From: Numida meleagris
Lineage: Eukaryota > Chordata > Aves > Galliformes > Numididae
Assembly (NCBI RefSeq): GCF_002078875.1
Contig: NC_034409.1
Span: 10,511,399 to 10,575,398, forward strand
Direction of reading: 5' to 3'
DNA length: 64,000 nucleotides
Shown piece by piece: positions 50,403 to 61,030 of the stretch. The translations under genes and the position numbers were made by a program. Numbering within the stretch: the first letter of the stretch is position 1; every line of letters starts with the position of its first letter. Under the pieces are notes generated by a model, which worked only from the letters and a program-made list of their open reading frames with translations, made no database searches and was not told the DNA's origin.

Positions 50403-53400
50403 CTTTCTTTGTAATGTCTGTAATAAAACCTGGTTTAGCTGGGCATGTAATAGACTCTTGTTTCCAGTATCAACTGAGAGTCTTACAGGAGCACAAAGTA
50501 GACAGTGCTCATACTAGCATACATAAGACTCATATTTATCATTTCATCTTCTATTTTTCACTCAGACATATCTTTCTAGATTTTCTTTTTTTAAAATTCT
50601 GATTTTGACATTCTCATTTTAACAGTGTTATTGACTATCTTAGATATTAATTATGGAAAGCAGGATCAGTTTTCTATTCCCAACCTAGTACATCCTACTC
50701 CGTTCTGTTCCGTTCCATTCCACGCTGTGAAAGAAATCTTTATAATACTTTCTTTTTTCCTATTATATCTTCTAAGAGCTACTACAGAATATTACCTCTA
50801 TAATAAAGAGAAGTATTCTGGTGATGTTCTGTCCATATGATAGACATCCAAACTGGTGGAAAGATATCCAACGACAGGAAGAAAAGCATGGATAGGAAGG
50901 ATTTTTGATGAGAATATTTTTTATAACACACTTAGCAATCTACATATTCTAGAGAAGAAAGAAAAATATATCTTCTTTCTTCTGAAATTAGTAAGTGGCA
51001 TCATTTCTCATGGTCCTGAGAGAATTTTGAATCATAGGTCTCTGTGCACTGAACAGATAATCATTGTTCTTACATCCTGACTCAGAAGACCTGAAATCTG
51101 TCCGTCCCTACACTTGATATTTACACCTTCAAGTTCTATCGCTACTTTTTAAAAGCATATTATCCCGTTCGTAATCTTTTTATATTCTGTGAATTCTATT
51201 TCTATCACAAAATCTGCTATTTGAATTAATGTTGCAGCTTAGGCTCTAGGGAGAAACGTAAAAAAAAAAATCTGGTTTTAATACATATAAGCATGTATAT
51301 GTGCATGTGTTTTATTTACTGTGTTGAAATACTGATAAAATAGTATTATCACAGCAGTTAGAGAACTGAGAGATCTATTCTGTTTAAACCCTCTTCCCTA
51401 AAAGGCAATATATTGTCTCCAAAACACAGGGTAGGTCAGACAGAAAGTTACCACATTCCATCTGAACAAAAGCATTCTTACAGATTTTCTCATACAAAAA
51501 GCCATTCCTGCTTTCCACAAATATAATTTTGGTTGTGTCACAAATCTCATTCATCTGTGATTTTAATGCATAAACTCTCTGCAGATTATTTTATGTAGAA
51601 GGAGAGTGCAAGAGATTTTGTTATTCAAATTGGTGCATCAGTGTGCCTGGAACAACTTCAATGTTTTGATGACAGGCTACCTTTAAACTCTACATGTTTT
51701 TTCATTGATTCCATTGTCAGACAAGGATTTTTCAAAACCACTGACAGAAGTTTTCAAGAACAGTATGCACAGATGTTTCTTCCAAAGCTTCACTATAACC
51801 TGTAGAGGTCCATTTTCTTTCTGATCTTTCTACAAAACCAGTCTAAATTTCTGGAGTGGTCTTGATTCAAAGCATGTAAGTTGCTCAGTTTTGCGTAGGA
51901 GATTTAGTTGTATTATTTTATTTAAGCATGTGCTTCAACTGAAATATGAATGTGGACTGTAGGTTGTCTGTTAGTCCTAGAGCAGGGAGTTGAATTCTGT
52001 TTCACCTTCTTCAAATAAAGGGAAAACATTCTGTTGAAGCAGATCTCCTAATTCATCTGTTTTTCAATGATATCTGGATTTGCCACATGACACATTTGCC
52101 AAGCAGTGCTTTGCCTAAAATAAAACATAGTCTGTTATACTGTGCTCTAAATAAGTTTTCAACCAAGAATTTCAAAGTGCCAAACTGTAATTTGGAATAT
52201 GAGACTACTCTTGTTTAATTTACTGAGAGTTTCACTCAGGCAAATGCAAAACTGTTCTCCTGAGACCAGTATTCTACTTAAATCCAGACTTCCCAATGAA
52301 AGCAAATGATAGAAGAACTAGTTTCCATTTGGCACTGCAATAAACTGATCGGATTTGAATTAATGGTTAATTAGCCCCAAATTAAGCAATATTATTTTTC
52401 TAACTTTTCATTCCGCATAGATGTGTTGGTTTTTTTCTCCTGCCCTTTAGAAAATGAATTTTGAAAATGGAGTGAGCATTCTACTTTGTTCTGAATTCTG
52501 ATTTACATTCTGTCCTGGTTAAGACAGGAGTTTTCCCTCAATGGCTTTCCTCATCCATCATTAACTGTAGAAAAACTGAAGCAAATTATAACTCAAATAC
52601 CACAGTCATTAATCACAGGCATTGTTTTAATTGGACACTTATTTTGACACCTCAAGAAATAGATGGATTAGCAAAATATCAGAACTATAATTGAGAACTA
52701 CAGATCAAGTGCTCTTCAGACTAATAATGACAGGATTTCACACAATGAAATGAACTTCATTAGAATTATTTTCATTTTACATTCCAGCAAATGAAATAGA
52801 AAGGCTAATGGAAAATGACTGCACATTTAGCACAAACTTAAAGAGCTGTGAGAAAAAAATAGCAAATGAGAACTTTAAATATCTTTCTCTATGATTTTTT
52901 TTATAAAGATTTCACTGAATAGTTTAAATATATATATTTTATTAAGAGTTATGATGATGAATTCAGAGACCAAATTCAATCACTGAAATGTAAAGAGAGT
53001 ATTTCAGCCCTGATGTCTGTGTAAATCAGAGTGTAACCTTGACTCATTTCTGGTGCCTCAATAATTTTTAAGGATGCCAAACCCCACAGCTGTTTTCACA
53101 CTGGGTCTTTGTCTTTCTCCTAAATTGAAGGGATAACTGAAGAACTGACTGTTGTCTTTGCCATCACATATCTTGCCCTGAACTGGCTGTGAATTGTTTT
53201 GATAAAAACGTCCATCCTAAGAGCAATGTTTATTTTTCACTCCCTTTACTTTGAAATTTTTAATTGATTTATAGGTTTCCTAACTGAACTTATAGCAAAG
53301 ACACAGATCATTTTATAACTTCAAGGAATATAGCGAATGTTGTGCAATAAAATATGCTAAACTGAGACAAACCTTCTGTATTTCTGTTTTACTTGGATCA

Positions 53401-55015
53401 TCTGTTGTCTCCTGGGAGCCTGGTAAGAATACAACTTAAACACTGAATTGACCTATATATCAATGCTAGGCGTAGGATACATTTTATTTTAACTTAAACT
53501 GTAACAAATCCTCTAGCTTACTTATTTGTGAAAATGTTGATATTTGCCAATAAACTTCAGCTGGAAAGTGGGGACTCCCTCCCTTAACTGAGAGCCTGGA
53601 GCTGTGTCGTTCATTATTTATATTCCAATAGCATGTGTAATATCACACTAACCTCTGAGTTTCATGTGTTGGACTGCACAAATCCATTAAGAGATATGGC
53701 CTGTATCCAAGCAGTTTAGCCTTTAATTTAAGAGCACCTAGCAGAAAAAAAAATAATAATAAAGAAACAAATCTTAGTTAGGAACAAAAGAATATTACTC
53801 AAATATTAAAGAGTGGCAGATTTTTAAAGTTCAAAAAGCTGGATTGAATCTGTATTTACGACAGTTCTCAGGTGCTACAGAAATGGAAGACGTTGGCTCA
53901 GTAGGTGGCACTATTTCCTCAAAATCAATGTGAACCTTTTTGGGTGGGAATTTTGGGCAATTAGGTAGTTTGTTGATAGGCTGCAAAAATCTGCGTCCAA
54001 CCACTTGGATCATTAATAATGTTGTGTATTAAGGAAAATATACATAATTCTACCTTGGAAAGAATACTGTTTCATTTTTGGGTCATTTTGTACATGAAGT
54101 ATTCTTCCTCATTTTTTGTTTTTAATTTTTATGTGTACCTGCAGTGGGTGGCTTTGATTAAATAGCCAAATTTAGTGCAGAATATAAAATTTCTTCATTT
54201 TTTCTGATATTGATGCTCCATTATTTAATAAGATTAAAAATATATTTAAAATAAAGCCATTTACAATGTCAGACTCCCAAAAAAGCCATTTAGGATAAAT
54301 TTACACAGCCTAGTAGGATTTTGAGAAAAAATAATTTATGCAACAAAATTTGTTAAAACATATTGATAAAAAATAATCTCTTACATTTCCAAAAATGTAA
54401 CATTCTAAAACTTTATATTCACAAAGATCCTTAAAAATTTTTCTGAGTAAATACGGTGTTAATAATTGATGAAAATGTTCATACTTAAATGAATCGCTGA
54501 CAGATACCAATTGTTTCAGCACTGTGGATGTTGCTTAGTGTAAGTTACATCAGTTATCTGGGTTCAGCATTAGTGTTTGATTTACAAACCAAAAGGTTGG
54601 AAGCAGACTTCTTTGCAATACCGCTGGACAGCAGCATTCTGTGGTGTAACCAGTTAAACACTTCTAATGTTGAAAATAACATCTTTACCAAGATCTTGAA
54701 CTTCACAGTGTGCAGTGCAATAAAATCTTGAAATAAATGTTAGCTCTATAGTCCCTGACTTGACATGTTCCCTGAAAACCTACAAAGATTTCAAAAATGT
54801 AACTATTTTAATTTGTAGTAAGTCTCTCAAGATTATGTTCAATGCATACTATACAACTTCAGATGAACAGAACTATGAAAAACACAATTTCTTTTGGAAA
54901 AGTAATGCATAATTAAACTAAGTAGAAAATTTCAATAGCTTTAAATAACATGCTAAGTTGATAAATGATTCAGGAAAGATTTCAGAGAAAATGCTTTCTA
55001 TCTGTTTTTACAGAC
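50403..55015. other. Gene-free AT-rich unique DNA
   Basis: No gene is established. A GTTCC/ATTCC pentamer-like patch lies at about 50699-50723. The segment 52560-52900 is a possible conserved noncoding element. A minus-strand frame at 53831-54013 reads like a short terminal exon and is described in the findings; evidence is weak. Confidence 0.5.
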
Positions 55016-55017
55016 TA

Positions 55018-55532
55018 TGGGGGCTGCTCCAAAACTAATGCCTCCTATTTTATTATGTTGGCCCACAACATCAAAAGCTGGTGGTATGGCAGTAGAAGTT
55101 GTACTTTCCTGCGAATACCCCATTACATTTTGTTTCTGTGTGACAGATGACAACAAAATGGCATCTGACATGAAAGTGTGTGTCAAGCAAAAGTGTGTGA
55201 TTGAATTCCTCAATTTGGAAAAATGACACCCATTGACATTCACTGACACTTGCTGAATGTTTATGGAGACCAGGCAGTGGATGTGAGCACAGTGAGGCGG
55301 TGGGTGGTGCATTTCAGCAGTGGTGAAAGTGACAGTGCATCACCTCCGCTGGTGCAGATTATTATGAGCGTGGCATGTAGACTCTTGTTAATCAGTGGTG
55401 AAAATGCATCACTGTGCTGAAAAATAGTGTTTTGTAGCTGAGAATTTGGTCTATCAAATGGTGTTATTGTGCTCATTGTATCAGTTGTAGTTTCCATTGA
55501 CATAAATGTGAGGCATTTCTTTAGGAGTGACT
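55018..55532 (+). mobile_element. Internally deleted mariner-type transposon (Galluhop/Mariner1-like)
   Basis: A TA at 55016-55017 precedes the terminal repeat (GGGGGCTGCTCCAAAACTAA, then TGCCTCCTATTTTATTATG). The right end has its inverted, degraded counterpart (AATGTGAGGCATTTCTTTAGG) with a TA at 55533-55534. The left two thirds hold the 5' UTR and the start of the transposase frame. At about 55400 the sequence jumps to the 3' tail (AAAAATAGTGTTTTGTAGC onward). The 515-bp length and the internal jump are shared with the copy at 2053-2616, so this is a non-autonomous, MITE-like derivative or two copies of the same deletion form. Confidence 0.88.
55158..55395 (+). pseudogene. Mariner transposase, N-terminal remnant
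   Basis: An ATG at 55158 opens a frame starting MASDMK and continuing KQKCVIEFLNLEK, which resembles the first helix-turn-helix DNA-binding segment of mariner/SETMAR-type transposases. A TGA at 55224-55226 ends it after 22 codons. Similarity then continues in shifted frames through a GDQ/TVDVSTVRRW-like block (nucleotides about 55262-55300) and ends where the internal deletion begins. The catalytic domain with its acidic triad is absent, so the remnant cannot encode an active transposase. Confidence 0.7.
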
Positions 55533-55534
55533 TA

Positions 55535-56169
55535 TGAAGAATATCCACTGAATAGAATATTTTCCTGACTGGAATATCATAGATCTTCTCAGAACAGATT
55601 AAATTTCTTAATTTGTGAGGACATTTCACTGAAATGCTTTTAGGAAAATAAAGTCATGTGATTTAACAGCAGTAATACTGGAATACTTGATCCCTTAATT
55701 GAAGTTGTTTATTTTTCCATTTTGTAATCCAAGCATTCAGGCACTTTACAGCTTACATGCAGATTTTGCTTGTAAAATAAACCATCACATGTGTAACCTA
55801 TCACACTGAAAGTGAATGAAGCTTTATGGTAACTTTGAGGTCCTTTTATGACTTAGAGAAAAGCCCACAACTTCCCTGGTGTTATGGATTGTTAACAGTT
55901 GCCATTTGAATTCTTCTTAATGGATAACACCCAATAACTGTTTTGCTTTCCACTGTTCCTGCAATCCGATATCTTTAAGAAATCTTAAATCTAAGAGTCA
56001 GCTTAAAATCTTTACTAAAATACTAAAGAGAATGAATAACAAAGGATCTAATGTTTCTAAAAGCCATATGCCCTTATTTTAAATGTCCTAAGTTCAAGCT
56101 ATCCCCGGTTTACAATAACATTAACTGCTTGAGCTCAGCGTTGACTTAAATGTATAATGGAAAACAAAA
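55535..56169. other. Gene-free unique DNA
   Basis: I see nothing identifiable in this 635-bp interval between the mariner and the next CR1. Confidence 0.5.
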
Positions 56170-56365
56170 TTCATAGAATCATCATAGAATCATAGAATGG
56201 TCTGGGTTGAAAAGGACCTCAAAGATCATCTAGTTTCAACCCCCCTGCTGAGTGCAGGGTTGCCAACCACTAGACCAGGCTGCCCAGAGTCACATCTAGC
56301 CTGGCCTTGAATGCCTTTGTGTCTTTCTTGTACTGGGGCCCCCAGGCCTGGACGCATCTTGCATT
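56170..56365 (-). mobile_element. CR1 LINE 3' fragment with internal deletion (antisense)
   Basis: The left edge has tandem CATAGAATC octamer-like units (the CR1 3' end in antisense), then TGGTCTGGGTTGAAAAGGAC, TCATCTAGTTTCAACCCCCC and GGCCTTGAATGCCT at about 56305-56318. After that the sequence jumps directly to a more upstream CR1 block (TCTTGTACTGGGGCCCCCAG), so an internal piece is missing. About 196 bp in all. Its 3' end matches that of the copy at 57240, suggesting the same subfamily. Confidence 0.88.
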
Positions 56366-57239
56366 TGGAATGAAGTTCCCAAACTATCTAGAATGATGGT
56401 GACTATTTCAGTAGTGGCTTCATCTTCAGATCTGAGCAAACTTTGTAATGCTTTCACGTGTATCAAGTCTATTAAATTAATGGCTATTTATTTATTATTT
56501 TTAAAAAATAGAAAATTTATTCTAAGCATGGATGAATCTTCAGTTATAGCACATCTCCTCCCCCTTCCAGGTGTCATGATTGCTAAAGAAATACCATGAG
56601 GAAATCAGACAAATGGAACTTCATAATTGTAATGAATTCTTACATTTGGTATTAGTTTTATGGATATCAAGAACATTTGTGAAAAAAAATCATTTCATGT
56701 TGAAAGGGGAAAACTGCTATCAGTCGTAATCTTCCAAATACAGGAGAAACTACTCTTCTTATATATTAGAAGGACATAGTGTCCTTAGCAATGCTCAGTT
56801 AGTCCTAAAGATGCAATATTGGTCTAGTTTGAAATTCACAGAAAATCTTCATAAAACGTAGCAAAGATGAATAACATATCAGACAAAAGTGTATGTTTTA
56901 GGTATAGGATATTTGGAAAAAATTTTTAGACTCAGATTGTTGTGCTTAATTATTTTTCTCACCGTTCAATAAACTATGTCCTTTCTTGTGCTTTCTTTAT
57001 TTTTACACACATCTGTGCTAAGTTATTGTTACTTACTCTTTTACTGCCACTTATTTCCTAGATCTCATCATAATGTTTGTTGCATTTTTCTCAACATGTT
57101 TAAGTAATCAGCATCATAAATCAAAGGGCTTGCTATGATCTCTATGATCTCTGATGGGTTTTTTTTGTTTGTTTTTGTTTTTGTTTTTTCCCCAGAGCTC
57201 ACTAAGACATTTATCTAATTACTGTAAGAATTGCTGGTA
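56366..57239. other. Gene-free AT-rich DNA between two CR1 copies
   Basis: No gene is recognised. The right edge is a GTTTTT-type T-rich tract at about 57158-57189, just upstream of the CR1 3' end. Confidence 0.5.
57158..57189 (+). repeat. GTTTTT-type low-complexity tract
   Basis: T runs interrupted by single G at irregular spacing, ending just before CCCCAG. Confidence 0.7.
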
Positions 57240-58345
57240 ATCATAGAATCACAGAGTGCTTTAGATTGGAAGGGACCCTAAAGATCGTCTAGTTTCAACC
57301 CCTTTGCAGTGGGCAGGATTGCTACCCATCACATCAGGCTGCTCAGAGCCCCATCCACTCTGGCCTTGAATGCCTCCCAGGATGGAGCATCCACAGATTC
57401 TCTGAATAGTCTGTTCCAGGGCCTCACCACCCTCTGAGTGAAGAATTTCCATCTAACAACTAACCTAAATCTCCCCTCTTTTAGTTTGAAGCCATTCTCC
57501 CTTGTCCCATCACTATCAGGCCACATAAAATGTTTGTCTCCCTCCTGCTTGTAAGCTCCCATCAAGTAGTGAAAGGTCACAATGAGGTCTCCCTGGAGCC
57601 TTCTCTTCTCCAGTCTGTACAAGGCCAGCTCCCTCAACCTTTCTTTACAAGAGAGGTGCTCTAGTCCTCTCATCATCTTCATGGCCTCCTCTAGACCCAC
57701 TCCAACAGCTTCACATCTTTCTTGTGTTGGTCTCACTGTGATGCAGTACTCCAGATGGGGCGTCATGAGGGCAGAGTAGAGAGGGACAATCACCTCCCTT
57801 TCCCTGCTGGCCACTCCTCTTCTGATGGAGCCCAGATACCATTGGCCTTCCAAGCTGCAAGAGCATGCTACTGGTTCATGTTAAGCTTTTCATCCACCAG
57901 GACCCCCAGATCCTTCTCCACAGGGCTACACTCAAGGAATTCTTCTCCCAGTCCTTATACCCATCTGGGATTACTCCAACTCAAGTACAAAACCTTGCAC
58001 TTCGCTATGTTGAACCTCATTAGGTTCACACGGGCCCACCTTCCAAGTTCTGAGATCATCGGTTGCCCTTCCTTTGTCCACCAATGCTACACTCTATCAT
58101 GGAAGGCCACCACATTGGTCAGGCATGATCTGCCCTTGGTGAAGCCATCCTGACTGTCTTGGATCACCTCCTCATCTCACATGTGCCTTAACATCTGTTT
58201 CAGAAAGATCTGCTCCATGATCTTCCCAGGCGCAGAGGTAAGGCTCACTGGCCTGTAGTTCCCCAGATCTTCCTTTCTGCCTTTCTTAACATGGGAGTGA
58301 TGTATCCCTTCTTATGGTCACCAGAGACTTAGCCTGACAGCTGTG
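57240..58345 (-). mobile_element. CR1 LINE (antisense, about 1.1 kb), inactivated
   Basis: Read on the minus strand, this copy runs from the RT fingers (about 58345) to a good 3' end at 57240 (AATCATAGAATCACAGAGTGC in plus orientation). A 174-codon open frame at 57329-57853 encodes the C-terminal part of ORF2, including RRGVASREREVIVPLYSALM, MMRGLEHLSCKERLRELAL and the NRLFRESVDAPSWEAFKARVDG-type end. Upstream, the sense strand jumps from a region matching [12 protein letters not shown] sequence straight to the VNLMRFN thumb region near 58030-58090. About 250 bases that should encode the catalytic palm are therefore missing. Plus-strand frames at 57582-58153 are shadows. Confidence 0.95.
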
Positions 58346-60907
58346 ACTTTTCAAATATGATGGAGGGTGAAAATGCTGCAGATTACCACATTTAGCCACA
58401 ATTATTTTTATAAACCAGAACAACAACAATAATTTCGGCATACTGTAATAGTTGATCTGAAATCTTTCATTCTGGAGTCTAATTTGTGCTAAGTCTTAGT
58501 TTGTGTTTGAATTCCAGAATGTTTCAGATGTTTTCAGGAACAGTACTATTTTGATCATATATCACATTCTATTCATTCTTTGTATGAAAAACGTTGCAGT
58601 TTTCATCCTTTCCCATAAGCACCCGTGAGAGCTGTGCTCCATGTAAACTCTACTTCAACTTCAGGTAAAATTTTTGAAATATCGCATACTATTTGAGCAA
58701 GCTTGAGTTCCTTCTACTTTGGGAACTGCTTAGCATTAGTCATTAGATTCATTGATCAGAGTGACAGAAAGACAACAAGATCCAGGGGATGAGATTTGAA
58801 ATGGTTATTTCTGTTTGGGGAAATGTTACAAATGTAGTGTCTTTATGTAGGTAAAGACGGTCAAAGTTTTCTAAAAATAAGTAATAACAATAAAGAAAAG
58901 AAACTAACATTTTTTTCACACCAAGCCAAAATTTGAAAGGGCAAGTATTTATCTCTGAGAAGATAAGATGAGTAAATAACATATTTTTTTCTTCTCTATC
59001 ATGTAAAAATCAACTTGGAATAAAGGAATATTTTAGGAAATTCATATTCAAATTCTACTGTGTATCCTAATCCTATGGGAATTTTTTTCACTGTGAAGGA
59101 CGAATTTTTCCTCACTTGGTGCTTTAAAAATCTACATATAGATTATTTAAATCTATATAGAAAAGTAGTCAACATCCGTTTGAAGTATATAATATCTTCC
59201 AAACAAACCCTTTTTGCTATTGCACCCATTCTATTCCAATGCATCTACAGGAATGAATCAGTTCTTAGGGGAACTGAGGGGTGCTTTTTTTTTTAGCTTT
59301 TTGACTATAAAGGAAAAAAAGTTACTGCTCCTTATCTTGGTCCCAAATATTTAACTTCTGTGACATCCCTCTCAAAATCTGCTCAGACCCTTCTGGGAAA
59401 ACAGAAAGCTCTATAAATAAAAGCTCTACCAGCACAAAGGCACTTAGGAATTGAATTATCTTAACTGTTTTCTGGATTATGGCACTGGAAGAGGAGAGAA
59501 TTGGATTCACTCATTTTCACTTTTCAAAAAGTAAATAGAATCAGAGTGCAGGGTCAAAAAACGCATAATGGAGAACAGTTGGTTGAAACTTACTTCTTCC
59601 TATTGCAATCCACTCATGTTATGTGATTCTACATGTTTGAAGAGGAAACTAGCTGATATTTTAAGAAAGTATAACAAAAGTGAGTTATTTTTTCTTCTCA
59701 TTTCACAGCATCAAAAAACTTACATGGGTTCCCAGACCTTTCTGAATGCAAATATTGTCTCACCGTTATATATTTCCTTTGTGTTTTGCAAATTCTTTCA
59801 AATCTGATTACTTAAAAGTCATTCAGAGATTTCTACATCAAAACACTAGTAGTTTTGTTTGTATTCCTGGCCGGCAGGATGGATTTCCAAGTTAGCTAAT
59901 CTTGTACCTGGATAATCTTTCATTATTACAGAAATCTCTTCAACAAAGCAACCAGAAAATAAATGTTTACTTTAAAAAATTGTTTTAATAGATAAAAACA
60001 AAATTTAGATATTATATTGTTTATAGCTAGCGTATAAACAGGTATGCAGTATTGTTCTTAATAAAACAGAATGCATTCACATCTAATTGAAAGTACGGGA
60101 GGTTAGCAGATTGTAAGTGTTATCTTGTGTAAAAAAGCCCATTTCCACATTTGGAAACAGAGAGTTAGTATGCTATGAGAGGGAGACATAATTTTTTTTT
60201 CTGTTTAATGAAGTAATTCATCCAGTTCTGATTCTTAAACAAGATTGTTTCATGTTCACAAGATTGTGAACATTTAACTTTTTTCCTGCAATATACATTC
60301 TATTTTAAGTAAAAGGCTCCTTAATTTTTCCACTCTTCATGTACGTGATATAAGAACAGGTATTCTGTCAGACTGCAAAGCATAGCTATACAGCAAACCT
60401 TGTAGGAGAAAGGTTTTTGCTAAAGTATATATAATTTATACACCAATTGTTACAAGTAACAAGTATAATTCCATATGCTGTACTTTATAAAACTTAGGCA
60501 AGTTACCCCTCTATAGTAGACAGTGGATACTCTGTTTGAATTAAATGTACTATGAATGAAGTCCAGTGTTGGAAGCCAGTTCAAAGAAATATTATCTAAG
60601 CAAACTGGAATGGGAGATTTCCTTGCAGTTTTACACCAATTATTAGGCATATGCCAGTCTGCTCAGGAAAATCTATACTAACTTTGAAATGAAGTAACAC
60701 AAATATCAGTTTCCTCTACTTCAGAAAGTTTAGTAGTACAAAAATATTTTTCTTGCTTGCTTAACCTTTCTCTAAAACCTCTTTGCACATTAATTACTCT
60801 TTCCCTGTAGGCAGAGACTTTGAATATTCCTAAATTCAAACACTCTGGTTTGCCTGTTAACAGTAATAAAAAAGTCTATTAAGTACCCATCATTAAACAT
60901 CTTTGTG
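58346..60907. other. Gene-free AT-rich unique DNA
   Basis: No supportable gene or element in this 2.6-kb stretch. Short frames at 58749-58982, 59060-59296 and 59568-59807 have no recognisable features. Confidence 0.5.
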
Positions 60908-61030
60908 GTGACATGGCAATTCATGACATGGTTTAGTGGACATGGTGGGAATGGGTTGAGTGTTGGACTTGATGTTCTTGGAGGTCTTTTCCAACATTAA
61001 TGATTCTGTGATTCTATGGTTCTATGATCT
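60908..61030 (+). mobile_element. CR1 LINE 3' tail (sense)
   Basis: A 120-bp piece: GACATGGTTTAGTGGACATG, then GGGTTGAGTGTTGGACTTGA, TTGGAGGTCTTTTCCAACAT, and a terminal array TGATTCTGTGATTCTATGGTTCTATGATC. This is the last part of a CR1 3' UTR with its tail repeats. The 3' end differs from that of the 28-kb and 57-kb copies, pointing to another subfamily. Confidence 0.92.

Noticed and set aside
52513..52540. TGTCCTGGTTAAGACAGG, resembling an avian LTR start
   Set aside because: No further LTR-like sequence follows and no matching end or target duplication was found; it is also a short chance palindrome.
55261..55629. 122-codon minus-strand frame
   Set aside because: It is antisense to the mariner element and extends into flanking DNA; no domain on that strand.
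57582..58153. Plus-strand frames of 65 and 143 codons
   Set aside because: They are antisense shadows of the CR1 reverse-transcriptase sequence on the minus strand.
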